Shown here: piece after piece, positions 21,627 through 30,020 of the stretch | Layout: every line of letters begins with the position of its first letter | Numbering within the stretch: position 1 is the stretch's first letter | NCBI RefSeq assembly: GCF_013359935.1 | Contig: NZ_JABMCB010000121.1 | Coordinates: 1 to 51,387, forward strand | Direction: 5' to 3' | Source of the DNA: Paenibacillus xylanilyticus | GTDB taxonomy: Bacteria; Bacillota; Bacilli; Paenibacillales; Paenibacillaceae | DNA: 51,387 bases | Notes under the pieces: model-generated | Seen by the model: only the letters and a program-made list of their open reading frames with translations | What the model was told of the DNA's origin: nothing | The model's database searches: none | Made by a program: the position numbers and the translations under genes

Positions 21627-21656
21627 TTGACCCTCTCACTATAAGAGTCGTTATAT
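21627..21656 (+). promoter_or_regulatory. possible promoter before the ParB-Mom pair
   Basis: TTGACC with TTATAT 18 bp away (or TATATC at 19 bp) lies about 50 bp before the ParB-like gene. The -10 is poor, as expected for an activated promoter, and the -35 matches those at 18446 and 20291. Confidence 0.4.
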
Positions 21657-21707
21657 CCATCGCGTTAGGTGCGCACTTAATTACTAAAAATTTTCGAGGT
21701 GATGAAG

Positions 21708-22223
21708 ATGAACATCAGAATCGTGCCAATCGATCAGATTAATGCAGCAGCATATAACCCCCGAGTGGACCTTCAGCCAGGAGATCCAGAGTATGAAAAG
21801 CTGAAGCGTAGCATCGAGGAATTCGGTTACGTGGAGCCGATTGTCTGGAATGAACGCACCGGGAACATGGTCGGTGGCCATCAACGGTATAAGATCCTGG
21901 TCAATGAGCATGGCCATACTGAGCTGCAGGTTTCTGTTGTGGATCTGGACGATCAGCAGGAACGGCTCCTGAACATTGCTTTGAACAAAGTATCAGGCGA
22001 CTGGGATGAAGATGCTCTATCGCAGTTGCTTGTTGAACTGCAACAGGACGGGGTGGACATTTCCTTGTCCGGGTTTGATGATGTGGACTTGAAACAAATG
22101 CTTGGGGATATTGAGATCCCGAATTTTGAAGCAGGGACTTCCGAAGACCAAGGGGATTTGGGGGTATTGAGTTCAAAGCTTGTGACTTGTCCGCACTGCG
22201 GGGAGGAATTTGAACATGATTGA
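21708..22223 (+). CDS. ParB/Srx-domain protein with C-terminal zinc half-site
   Basis: The product is 171 aa from ATG 21708 after GAGGTGATG. Residues 1-95 form a ParB N-terminal/sulfiredoxin-like domain: ISEFG-type SIEEFGYVEPIVWN and the phosphate-binding GGHQR (56-60). Such domains usually precede DNA methyltransferases in phages; here the protein stops after a linker and CPHCGEEF (Cys161, Cys164). It overlaps the Mom-family gene by 8 bp. It may be a nucleotide-using or DNA-guiding partner of the modification enzyme, or stabilise or regulate it. A segregation role is unlikely without ParA. Confidence 0.8.
   Translation: MNIRIVPIDQINAAAYNPRVDLQPGDPEYEKLKRSIEEFGYVEPIVWNERTGNMVGGHQRYKILVNEHGHTELQVSVVDLDDQQERLLNIALNKVSGDWDEDALSQLLVELQQDGVDISLSGFDDVDLKQMLGDIEIPNFEAGTSEDQGDLGVLSSKLVTCPHCGEEFEHD
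22171..22215 (+). promoter_or_regulatory. inverted repeat around the Mom ribosome site
   Basis: GTTCAAA (22171-22177) and TTTGAAC (22209-22215) can pair, closing a 31-nt loop that holds GGGAGGA, with the ATG of the next gene immediately after. In phage Mu, mom translation is likewise blocked by a hairpin. The similarity here is positional only. Confidence 0.35.
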
Positions 22224-22824
22224 TTTAAAGGTGGATTGGGCCACACATGCAGCCGCAAAGTTTGCTTGCGAGAACTTCCACTACAGTCGGAGCTTGCCCG
22301 CAGGGAAATCGGTGAAGGTGGGGGCGTGGGAAGATGGCCAGTTTATCGGTGTTGTTATATTCAGCCGTGGGGCAACTCAGAATATCGGGTCTCCTTACGG
22401 CCTGACCCAACGTGAATGCTGTGAGCTCACACGGGTTGCATTGACCAAACACAAGTCGTTTGTTTCGGAGATCCTTGCCAAAGCAATTCGATTCTTGAAG
22501 GACCAGTCCCCCAACGTGGAGTTGATCGTCAGTTATGCCGATGTTGAACAGAAGCATCACGGTGGGATTTATCAGGCGACCAACTGGATTTATGAGGGTA
22601 AAACAGATGGTGAACATTATTTCATCATTAAAGGGAAGAAGGTTCATCCCAAATCGATTCATTCCAAGTACGGTACCGGCAGTCAACGGATCGATTGGAT
22701 CAGGAACAATCTTGATGCCAATGCCGAATTGTACCGCACGGAAGGCAAACACAAGTACCTGATGCCGCTTAACAAGAAGATGCGGCGCAAGATCATGCCA
22801 TTGCACAAACCTTATCCCAAATAA
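22216..22824 (+). CDS. mom: Mom-family adenine modification protein
   Basis: The product is 202 aa from ATG 22216, 8 nt after GGGAGGA. It shows the Mom pattern: FHYSRSLPAGKSVKVGAWED near residue 21, GVVIFSRGA, ELTRVAL (70-76), LIVSYAD (104-109) and HHGGIYQATNWIYEG (114-128). Mom of phage Mu belongs to a GNAT-like fold and converts adenine in DNA to an acetamido (formerly methylcarbamoyl) adenine that blocks many restriction enzymes. The expected role is therefore protection of packaged DNA from host restriction. It lies just before the packaging genes, downstream of and overlapping a ParB-domain gene. No Com-like gene of Mu type lies immediately upstream. Confidence 0.9.
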   Translation: MIDLKVDWATHAAAKFACENFHYSRSLPAGKSVKVGAWEDGQFIGVVIFSRGATQNIGSPYGLTQRECCELTRVALTKHKSFVSEILAKAIRFLKDQSPNVELIVSYADVEQKHHGGIYQATNWIYEGKTDGEHYFIIKGKKVHPKSIHSKYGTGSQRIDWIRNNLDANAELYRTEGKHKYLMPLNKKMRRKIMPLHKPYPK

Positions 22825-22826
22825 AA

Positions 22827-22850
22827 AGGGAGACGCTCGAACGTCTCCCT
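22827..22850 (-). terminator. hairpin with T-run on the minus strand
   Basis: AGGGAGACG/CGTCTCCCT is a perfect 9-bp stem just after the Mom gene. The plus strand lacks a following T-run, but the minus strand ends in CCCTTTTTATTT. It therefore terminates leftward transcription best, and rightward transcription only weakly. Confidence 0.5.
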
Positions 22851-22874
22851 GATCACCCAGGGTATCCCCCGGCT

Positions 22875-22923
22875 GAGATAGCGGCCCGCCGCGCGCGGCA
22901 TTTATGCAGACATCCGCTATCTC
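22875..22923. repeat. nested GC-rich palindrome upstream of terminase
   Basis: GAGATAGCGG (22875-22884) and CCGCTATCTC (22914-22923) form a perfect 10-bp inverted repeat. Its 29-nt loop contains a second perfect palindrome GCCGCGCGCGGC (22888-22899). It lies in the gene-free gap before the packaging genes, a usual place for cos or pac sites. It could also act as a transcription barrier; no T-run follows. Confidence 0.5.
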
Positions 22924-22957
22924 GCATTCCATCATACAGGAAAGCCGAGGGAACCAC

Positions 22958-23167
22958 ATGAGAACAAAAGATGAAGATTTATTGCAGCACGAGCTCGCGG
23001 TGATGGAAGGGATTCTGGAATCCAAGGAGCAGTACCGCAAAATCGTTAAGGCTGCCATTGCCCAGTGGGTGAAAGACCTGCAGGCTGGACATATAAAGAT
23101 GCAGACCGTTCAGGATCTGGAACGCCTCATCGAATTGGATATTAAGCTTCAGCAGGATGATCTGTAA
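22958..23167 (+). CDS. small helical protein before terminase
   Basis: The product is 69 aa from ATG 22958 (CCGAGGGAAC upstream; an earlier in-frame ATG lies in the palindrome). It is almost entirely charged helix (LLQHELAVMEGILESKEQYR) and may form a coiled coil. Its place before terS suggests a packaging accessory. No family was recognised. Confidence 0.6.
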   Translation: MRTKDEDLLQHELAVMEGILESKEQYRKIVKAAIAQWVKDLQAGHIKMQTVQDLERLIELDIKLQQDDL

Positions 23168-23204
23168 TTCAGACAAGGATTGTTGGGGGTGGTGATGAAT
23201 GTAG

Positions 23205-24095
23205 ATGGCCAGAGAGAGAAGTCCTGAACGGGACAAGGCAAAACTGATGTGGCTGGAGAGCGGCGGGGTGATGAAGCTAAAAGACATCGCCGCAGCTCTT
23301 TCTATTGGTGAGACTCAGGTTAGAAAGTGGAAGTCTCAGGATGGTTGGGCGGCTGAATTGAATAGTAACGTTACCAATGAATCCAATAGTAACGTTACCA
23401 AACGAAGGGGCCCACCTAAAGGTAACAAGAACGCTGTTGGGAATCGTGGGGGAGCACCGCCGGGGAATAAACGTGCTGTCGGGAACAAAGGCGGCAACGG
23501 TGGACCATATGGGAACAAGAAAGCCGTAACGACAGGTGAATATGAAACCATTTGGCTTGACGCCTTGGAAGAGGACGAGCTGGATCTCATCTATCTGATT
23601 GATACTGATCCGATTCTGCAGGCTGATGAAGCCATCATGAAATTTGAGATCCGCGAACGTCGAATGTTGCTTCGAATCAAACGTTTGACTGATGGCCTGA
23701 CTGAAAGAGAACGACGTGTGTTGTATGAGCTCAAATCTATTAAAGAGGCCATGACGGTTCATGATGAGATGTCAGGGAAGACCAAAACCATTCCTGTCAC
23801 ACGAACAGAACTGGTGGAATCGGAGGTCGAGGAAAAGACCTATCGCCAGATTGACGACATAATATCCCTTGAAGAAGCATTGACCCGTGTACAGACCCAG
23901 AAACTAAAGGCTATTGAAATGAAGGCGCGACTTCAAGATGAAGAGAAGCGGGTCCGAATCGAGATGCTGAAGCACGAGCTGATGATCAAACGTGGCGGCG
24001 CTGAACCTGATGAGGTTGAGGACGATGGCTTTATCGATGCATTGAGGGGACGAGCTGCGGAGGTGTGGACTAAAGATGGCAACTCTGAAGCTTAA
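23205..24095 (+). CDS. terS: terminase small subunit (PBSX XtmA-like)
   Basis: This 296-aa protein has an N-terminal HTH (MKLKDIAAALSIGETQVRKWK) of the YfeC/PBSX small-terminase type. A Gly/Asn/Lys-rich linker with repeats of GGxxGNKxAVGN (residues about 65-108) follows, then helical oligomerisation regions. It recognises phage DNA for packaging and recruits the large subunit, whose gene overlaps it by 20 bp. The linker is longer than in short TerS proteins. A GGGGGTGG site precedes the ATG. Confidence 0.88.
   Translation: MARERSPERDKAKLMWLESGGVMKLKDIAAALSIGETQVRKWKSQDGWAAELNSNVTNESNSNVTKRRGPPKGNKNAVGNRGGAPPGNKRAVGNKGGNGGPYGNKKAVTTGEYETIWLDALEEDELDLIYLIDTDPILQADEAIMKFEIRERRMLLRIKRLTDGLTERERRVLYELKSIKEAMTVHDEMSGKTKTIPVTRTELVESEVEEKTYRQIDDIISLEEALTRVQTQKLKAIEMKARLQDEEKRVRIEMLKHELMIKRGGAEPDEVEDDGFIDALRGRAAEVWTKDGNSEA
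23361..23401. repeat. two 17-bp repeats with GTAACGTTAC cores inside terS
   Basis: AATAGTAACGTTACCAA occurs at 23361-23377 and 23385-23401, 24 bp apart, each centred on a perfect 10-bp palindrome. They encode NSNVTNESNSNVT. pac sites of headful phages often lie inside terS, so these are candidate recognition sites for TerS. Confidence 0.5.
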
Positions 24096-25392
24096 ACCTT
24101 CTCCATTTAAGTGGAAGCCGTTCTCTGATAAGCAGGTCCAAGTACTAACGTGGTGGATGCCTGAAAGCCCTCATCACGATATGGATGCCATCATTTGTGA
24201 CGGATCGGTTCGTGCCGGCAAGACCGTGGCCATGTCTTTCTCATACATTGTTTGGGCAACGGAAACGTTCCGCAGCGAACAGTTTGGAATGGCAGGGAAA
24301 ACAATAGGTGCGTTACGTCGTAACGTTGTTGGCCCACTTAAACGGATGCTTGCCAGCCGTGGGTACCAGGTACATGACAACAAGACAGATAATGTCCTAA
24401 CAGTTTCTCGTGGGCTTGTAAGCAATCAGTTTTTCCTCTTCGGGGGTAAGGACGAACGTTCTCAGGATCTGATTCAAGGGATTACCTTGGCAGGCATGTT
24501 CTTTGATGAAGTTGCTCTCATGCCTAAGTCATTTGTTGACCAAGCTACTGCTCGTTGTTCAATTGAAGCGGCCAAGATATGGTTCAACTGCAACCCTGCA
24601 GGACCTTATCACTGGTTCAAAGTAGAGTGGTTGGATAATCTAGCGGGTAAGCGTGCCATACATCTTCACTTCATGATGGAGGATAACCTTTCCCTATCGG
24701 AGAAGGTCCGTGATCGGTACCGTCGTATGTACACAGGGATCTTCTATCAACGGTTTATCTTAGGATTGTGGGTTATGGCCGAAGGTGTCATCTTCTCCAA
24801 GTTCAACGATGCTATTCATAAAAAACCGCGAGAGTGGTTCCCTGCACAATTTGATCGCAAGTTCATCTGTATAGACTACGGGGCCAATAACCCGACTACC
24901 TTCCTAAAGTACGGGGTCCAGGGCAATGTGTATTATGAACTGGATGAATATTACCATGACATCAAGAAACTTGGCGAACGGACGAATAGTGAATATGCTG
25001 ATGAGCTTCAGGCATTTGTTGATGGGGATGAATATGCGATATTCATTGACCCTTCTGCTAAAGCATTCATTATTGAGCTACAACAGCGGGGGATCAATCA
25101 TATCCAGGCTGCAGTCAATGATGTGCTGGATGGCATTCAAACGGTGTCCAATCGCTTCCAACATGATGAATTGTATATTTGCGCCGATAATACCAACTCC
25201 CTCAAAGAGTTGGTTTCTTACATTTGGGACGAGAAAGCAGCACAACGGGGCGAAGACAAACCGATAAAGCAAAATGACCATACTTGTGATGCTCGGAGAT
25301 ACGGTATTCATACGGATTACCTAATTCAACAGTCTAAAGCACGCAAGGAGGAACGAAGAAAACGACATGACGAGGGAGTGGGGTGGATTTAA
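24076..25392 (+). CDS. terL: terminase large subunit (PBSX family)
   Basis: This 438-aa motor protein has Walker A DGSVRAGKT (residues 42-50), Walker B MFFDE (141-145) and the coupling segment WFNCNPAGPYHWF. The C-terminal RNase H-like nuclease has FICIDYGANNPTTF, IDPSAK and DHTCDARRYG acidic positions. It packages DNA into the prohead and cuts it. The length is normal for the PBSX/XtmB group. It is followed directly by the portal (TAATG overlap). Confidence 0.95.
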   Translation: MATLKLKPSPFKWKPFSDKQVQVLTWWMPESPHHDMDAIICDGSVRAGKTVAMSFSYIVWATETFRSEQFGMAGKTIGALRRNVVGPLKRMLASRGYQVHDNKTDNVLTVSRGLVSNQFFLFGGKDERSQDLIQGITLAGMFFDEVALMPKSFVDQATARCSIEAAKIWFNCNPAGPYHWFKVEWLDNLAGKRAIHLHFMMEDNLSLSEKVRDRYRRMYTGIFYQRFILGLWVMAEGVIFSKFNDAIHKKPREWFPAQFDRKFICIDYGANNPTTFLKYGVQGNVYYELDEYYHDIKKLGERTNSEYADELQAFVDGDEYAIFIDPSAKAFIIELQQRGINHIQAAVNDVLDGIQTVSNRFQHDELYICADNTNSLKELVSYIWDEKAAQRGEDKPIKQNDHTCDARRYGIHTDYLIQQSKARKEERRKRHDEGVGWI

Positions 25393-26882
25393 TGAGCGTA
25401 CTTGAAGATACCAGTGGACCTACATTCATTCCAGTTACAATTGCAAAAGCTGAGGTCCCTTCAAGTGAGCGTCTCCCAGACTTGTTTACGGACAACTATA
25501 CACCGGATAATCTGATTGCTTACACAAAGGGTGGCGATCCTGCGAGCTGCAAGGCGATTGTAAAGGAAAGTAATATCATCCCTCAATGCATTGACGCTTA
25601 CAAGCGTAATATCGCAGGGTATGGAATTGCATTGGAATATGTAGTCGGTGAATCAGATCAAACAGCTCAACATGAATGGGATGCTGCAGATAAGTTTCTC
25701 AAAACAGCAAACCTTGAAAAGTCCACTGATACCATTATTGAAGACTTAATCACTGACTTGGAGGACTGTGGCAATGCTTATCTTGAAGTTGCCCGAGGCC
25801 ACGGCAGTGACTTCCCAGCGTTGTACCGGATTCCACCTATGAATGTTCGTTGTACACCTGAGCATGACAGGGTTGAAGTTCGATACCAGCGAATGATCAA
25901 AGGCAAAGTAGAAACATTTACTCAACAATCATATGTAAGAAAGTATGCACAAAAACGCGGGAGTAAAATTACCTGGTTTCGACCATTCGGCACGAAAATT
26001 GAGGGGATCTCAACCGAGATCATTCATCTACGACATGGTACTGACGGTGCTTATGGCGAACCTCGTTGGTTTGGTAATACTCCTGGAATACTTGGCAGTC
26101 GGCGAGCGGAAGAATTGAATCTGAGTTATTTTTCAAACGGCCGAATGCTAAAGATGATATTAACTGTGATCAACGGACGTTTGACGAAGAGATCCATTGA
26201 ACTTCTTAAAGAAGCAAAGGGGCAAGATTCGCAGGATGGCATTCTCTATCTGGAAGTTGAAGGGGATGAGATCGGTGGTCCGCTTGATGAGAATCGTGAG
26301 AAATCACAAATCAAATTGGATAAACTGAACGACCTCCTACAGCAAGATGCATTATTTTTGGACTACGGAAAAGAGAAGAAGTCTGATATCTTGTCTGCTT
26401 TTCGGCTTCCGCCGATACTTGTTGGACAAAGTTCCGACTATAACCGAGCAACAGCAAATGCTGCTCTGCTTTTTGCTGAAGAACAAGTATTTCAGCCTTA
26501 TAGACAATGGATTATGGATGAAATATTCAATAATCGTCTTTTTCCAGACATGGGTATACATCGAGTTAAGGCCACGTTGAGAGGACCGAAAATCATTGAT
26601 CCTGAAGACCGCAAAGCTATGCTAGAATTCATTGCTGATCGCGGAATTATGCTTGTACGTGACTTAATCCCAATTGCAGAAGAAATCCTTGGAACAACGA
26701 TCGATGAAAACAAGTTCAGCAAGGAGTATCTGGATACCCCAATTGCTCAATTAGCAGGAAGCCAACCGGCACTTCTTGATCCAGAGGGACCGGGGGATAC
26801 AGACGACCTACAGGAACGAGTTTCGATCATCGCCAAGCGCCTATTGCGAAAGGGATCGGCCGAGGTGGGCGTCCATGTGTGA
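25392..26882 (+). CDS. portal protein (XkdE-like)
   Basis: The product is 496 aa from ATG 25392, overlapping the terL stop by one base. PBSX-type portal features include SCKAIVKESNIIPQCIDAYKRNIAGYG near the N-terminus and the conserved mid-region LRHGTDGAYGEPRW. A C-terminal QSSDYNRATANAALLFAEEQVFQPY segment is typical of portals. It forms the dodecameric DNA gate at the head vertex. Confidence 0.92.
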   Translation: MSVLEDTSGPTFIPVTIAKAEVPSSERLPDLFTDNYTPDNLIAYTKGGDPASCKAIVKESNIIPQCIDAYKRNIAGYGIALEYVVGESDQTAQHEWDAADKFLKTANLEKSTDTIIEDLITDLEDCGNAYLEVARGHGSDFPALYRIPPMNVRCTPEHDRVEVRYQRMIKGKVETFTQQSYVRKYAQKRGSKITWFRPFGTKIEGISTEIIHLRHGTDGAYGEPRWFGNTPGILGSRRAEELNLSYFSNGRMLKMILTVINGRLTKRSIELLKEAKGQDSQDGILYLEVEGDEIGGPLDENREKSQIKLDKLNDLLQQDALFLDYGKEKKSDILSAFRLPPILVGQSSDYNRATANAALLFAEEQVFQPYRQWIMDEIFNNRLFPDMGIHRVKATLRGPKIIDPEDRKAMLEFIADRGIMLVRDLIPIAEEILGTTIDENKFSKEYLDTPIAQLAGSQPALLDPEGPGDTDDLQERVSIIAKRLLRKGSAEVGVHV

Positions 26883-27705
26883 AGCCTGCTGGGAACTCAT
26901 AGCCAAAGCAGATGACGATGAATTCCTGGATAGCCTTGAGCTGACATATGTGGAGCGCAAATTGCTTGAAGAGTTGTACAAGCAGGGCGAAGACCGGATC
27001 ATGGAGATCCTTGAGCTTCAAGGAAAGGCACTTCAGGATGCAATAGCTGAATTAAGTGAGGATGCATTGGGGGATATTGGTGAGCTGGGGAACGTTCTTC
27101 TTGCTTTGCACACATCGGATGTCTTCTCTGACCTGTTCGAAGAGGCAGTCCAAGAAGCTTTTGAACCTCTATTTGACCTGGCCGGGGAGTCGGAGCTGCT
27201 GGAACTTGACGATGAGAAGATCTGGAACACAGGGAACGAAGCAGCTAAGGAATTTGTGAAGGAGATCCGCAGCCTGGTACCGGACATGAACCAATCTTCA
27301 ACCGATACGCTCCTTCGTAGTTTTGAGAAGGCGATCGAGGAAGGGAATACACCTTCAGAACGTGCTTTGTTGGTCCAAGAGATCAGTGCCATCGCCGCTA
27401 CAGGTGAAGACGGTCCTTTTTCAATGCAACGAGCACAACGTGTTTCCCGGACCATGAGCACAGCCGCGGCCAATGGCGGCAAGTTAGAAGGATGGAAGCA
27501 GTCAGAGATTGCCAAGGGGAAGAAATGGCGCTCTGCTGCAGGTACAAGAACGAGGAAAACCCATCGGAAAGCGAATGGCCAGGTCGTAGATCTGGATCAG
27601 CCGTTTAAAGTAGGCAAAAGCAAGCTGATGTACCCTGGGGATCCTGCAGGTGATCCTGAAGAAATCATAAATTGCCGTTGCACAATGCAGCTGGTACTTG
27701 ATTAA
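26875..27705 (+). CDS. minor head protein (Mu F / SPP1 gp7-like)
   Basis: The product is 276 aa from ATG 26875, after GAGGTGGG; it overlaps the portal by 8 bp. The C-terminal domain carries the F-like signature GTRTRKTHRKANGQ followed by KLMYPGDPAGDPEEIINCRC. The N-terminal part is acidic and helical. Such proteins are head-morphogenesis components bound to the portal. Confidence 0.85.
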   Translation: MCEACWELIAKADDDEFLDSLELTYVERKLLEELYKQGEDRIMEILELQGKALQDAIAELSEDALGDIGELGNVLLALHTSDVFSDLFEEAVQEAFEPLFDLAGESELLELDDEKIWNTGNEAAKEFVKEIRSLVPDMNQSSTDTLLRSFEKAIEEGNTPSERALLVQEISAIAATGEDGPFSMQRAQRVSRTMSTAAANGGKLEGWKQSEIAKGKKWRSAAGTRTRKTHRKANGQVVDLDQPFKVGKSKLMYPGDPAGDPEEIINCRCTMQLVLD

Positions 27706-27721
27706 GCGAGGTGAATTGAAT

Positions 27722-27853
27722 ATGAGAAGCGTTGGTATGGTGCTGTTGTGGTCATGCCTATTAACCATGCAATTATTCCTGGAAGGAGGTGAAAGAAAAA
27801 ATGCCATTCAAAATGATAGACGCCAAAATTACGCACTTGTCGCTCGTGGATAA
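27722..27853 (+). CDS. doubtful small ORF with hydrophobic start
   Basis: A 43-aa frame begins with GAGGTGAATTGAAT upstream and a hydrophobic segment (SVGMVLLWSCLLTMQLFL), then overlaps the protease gene by 53 bp. It could be a leader peptide providing coupling. Coding evidence beyond the ribosome site is lacking. Confidence 0.25.
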   Translation: MRSVGMVLLWSCLLTMQLFLEGGERKNAIQNDRRQNYALVARG

Positions 27854-29057
27854 GGGTGCCAACGGTGTACCGTTTGCCATTATCAAGGCAGCAGGCAAAA
27901 ACGCCATTCAGAAGCAGGTCCAAATCGCAAAGGTGGACGACACGAAACATATTGTTATCGGTGTTGTGTACCAACCTGATGTTGAGGATGCCCATGGTGA
28001 CATGATGGATGCTGTAGAAATTGAAAAGGCAGCTCACTTGTTCATGGAGAATCAACACACCTACAACATTGATAAGCAGCATGATCTGGACGCTGACAAG
28101 GGCTATGTGGTCGAATCCTATATTGCTCCGTGTGATATGGAGATTGGTGATCAAGTGATTGCCAAAGGGTCATGGGTTGCCGGCGTGAAAGTCACAGATG
28201 ACGATACCTGGGAAGACATCCAAAAGGGTGAAATCACCGGATTCAGTATGTGGGGCGTTGGGAAGCGAGAAGAGGTTGAGGGTGAAGAGGATGTCTCCAA
28301 AGGACTCCTGCAGAACATCAAAAAAACTATCAATGCAGCCTTATCGCCGATCGTCAAAGGTATTGTGGCTGACAAGTACAACAAGAACCGCAAGAAACGT
28401 GAGTTCTGGGCAGCACAAGACGCTTTGAATGATGTCTTGTTTCGTTGGGACTCCTGGGAATCCGGGATGGAGACAGACCCCGATATCATTCGTGATGCAT
28501 TGCAGGATTTCGTTGATATTGCTCAGGAGGTTTTGGTCCAGGAGGACATTGTTAAGGCTATTGGAACTCCGCCCGAGCAGATCGCCAAAGCTGGTAAGAA
28601 GATTTCGGCGGGCAATCTCAAGCACATTGATGATGCTATTGCTACATTGACCGAATTAAAAAACAAGAATGCTCCTGCAGATGATGAGGAGCAAGAGGAG
28701 GAAGAAGATTTGAAACCAGAAGATATTGCAAAGGCCGTTCAGGCAGCAGTTGCACCTATTGCCAAGCAAGTGACGGACCTGACCAACGAGATTACAGAAT
28801 TGAAAAAGCAGGAGGGTGAAGGTACTCCTGATGCTGGAACACCTGATGCAGGCATCGGAACAGATCCCCAAACAGATGCCGTGACCGATGCTATTGCTAA
28901 AGCCCTTGAACCATTGACCGAGCAAATGAACTCACTGGCTGCTGACGTGCAGATCGTTAAAAATAGTCGAGCTGGAAGCGCTCAAGGCCCTGAAGTCACC
29001 CCAATTACTAAAAGTGAAGTGCCTAGCTATATCACAGCAATGAACGGAGGACAATAA
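27801..29057 (+). CDS. prohead protease-scaffold fusion (XkdF-like)
   Basis: The product is 418 aa from ATG 27801 after GGAGGTG. The N-terminal half matches the XkdF putative serine protease domain (HLSLVDKGANGVPF; DAHGDMMDAVEIEKAAHLFM; HTYNIDKQHD; EITGFSMWGVG). The C-terminal half is acidic and coiled-coil rich (AVAPIAKQVTDLTNEITELKK), with a TPDAGTPDAG linker, as expected for a scaffold. No separate scaffold gene exists between portal and capsid, so this one polypeptide probably does both jobs. Confidence 0.88.
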   Translation: MPFKMIDAKITHLSLVDKGANGVPFAIIKAAGKNAIQKQVQIAKVDDTKHIVIGVVYQPDVEDAHGDMMDAVEIEKAAHLFMENQHTYNIDKQHDLDADKGYVVESYIAPCDMEIGDQVIAKGSWVAGVKVTDDDTWEDIQKGEITGFSMWGVGKREEVEGEEDVSKGLLQNIKKTINAALSPIVKGIVADKYNKNRKKREFWAAQDALNDVLFRWDSWESGMETDPDIIRDALQDFVDIAQEVLVQEDIVKAIGTPPEQIAKAGKKISAGNLKHIDDAIATLTELKNKNAPADDEEQEEEEDLKPEDIAKAVQAAVAPIAKQVTDLTNEITELKKQEGEGTPDAGTPDAGIGTDPQTDAVTDAIAKALEPLTEQMNSLAADVQIVKNSRAGSAQGPEVTPITKSEVPSYITAMNGGQ

Positions 29058-29059
29058 TC

Positions 29060-30004
29060 ATGACAACTAATGGACAATTGATTTCTAAGGAACAACAGAT
29101 CGCAAGGATTCATAAATCGGTTAATATCACTATGCCTAAAAAAGAGGCAGAAGAATTCATTGTTGATACGACCAAAAAGGCAACCACGCTGCCAAAGTTG
29201 AATACCAAGTACAGAGATGTTCCCGCAGGTAAACTTGATCGTTTGAAGGTAAAATCTCGCCAAATTCGAGAACATACGGGTGCTGAATCTCCGAATGGTA
29301 CTGGTGGAATCGAAACACCGCAAGTTGATTATGCGGTTCGCAAAGTGTATTGGGATGAATGGTTGAAAAACGATGATGTTTGGTACAACAACACAGCTCG
29401 TGGAGAAGACATTGAAACCAAAACGATTGACCTTATTCAGTCGCAATTTGGTGTGGATCTGCAAGATCTTCTCTTTAACGGCGATACAGACGCAAAACTG
29501 GCTAATGGTACAACAGCTGATCCGTTCTTGTCAGTGTTGGATGGCTTCGTGAAGAAAATGAAAACATCCACGCTTAAAACTGACCTTGCTGATAATGAAC
29601 CTACCATTGATGACTTTGTAAACCATGTCATGCTGCTGGATGAAAAGTATCTAAACATGGTTGACCTTGCATGGGTAATGAATCGCCGCACCTATCAAAA
29701 GCTTGTCTCTTTGGTCCAAAAGCGCCCTACTGCATTGGGTGATGTAACACTGGTTAATGGTAAATTGGCGGAGATTGCAGGATACCCAATCGAGGTTGTT
29801 CAATCCTTGCAAGGTGAATTCGTGGCTTTGACCCCACTGAGCAACTTGGTACCAGTCTTTACGCGTGATCTGCAGTACAAGCGCACTGCTGAAGGTGCAA
29901 CAGCAGCGATTAAAGATTCAACATACCATATTCTTTTTGCACACGCAGACGCAGTTGTTCTTGAGCTTGAGGCAGTTGCTTATATGACAGGCAGCAAACT
30001 TTAA
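29060..30004 (+). CDS. major capsid protein (XkdG-like)
   Basis: This 314-aa protein with AATCATG spacing follows the protease by 2 bp after GGAGGACAA. It matches PBSX/P2-like major capsid organisation: TTKKATTLPKLNTKYRDVPAGKLDRLKV near the N-terminus, VRKVYWDEWLKNDDVWYNN in the middle, and NRRTYQKLVSLVQ toward the C-terminal half. It forms the icosahedral shell after cleavage or assembly with the scaffold. Confidence 0.92.
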   Translation: MTTNGQLISKEQQIARIHKSVNITMPKKEAEEFIVDTTKKATTLPKLNTKYRDVPAGKLDRLKVKSRQIREHTGAESPNGTGGIETPQVDYAVRKVYWDEWLKNDDVWYNNTARGEDIETKTIDLIQSQFGVDLQDLLFNGDTDAKLANGTTADPFLSVLDGFVKKMKTSTLKTDLADNEPTIDDFVNHVMLLDEKYLNMVDLAWVMNRRTYQKLVSLVQKRPTALGDVTLVNGKLAEIAGYPIEVVQSLQGEFVALTPLSNLVPVFTRDLQYKRTAEGATAAIKDSTYHILFAHADAVVLELEAVAYMTGSKL

Positions 30005-30020
30005 TAGGGAGGTAAAAACG

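Noticed and set aside
22225..23058. 277-codon minus-strand frame over the Mom gene and the terminase leader
   Set aside because: Antisense to the well-supported Mom gene; runs through the palindromes and has no credible start signal or family pattern. The minus-strand T-run at 22822 alone does not make it a gene.
27702..28154. 150-codon minus-strand frame opposite the protease gene
   Set aside because: Shadow of the XkdF-like reading frame; no ribosome site or family pattern.
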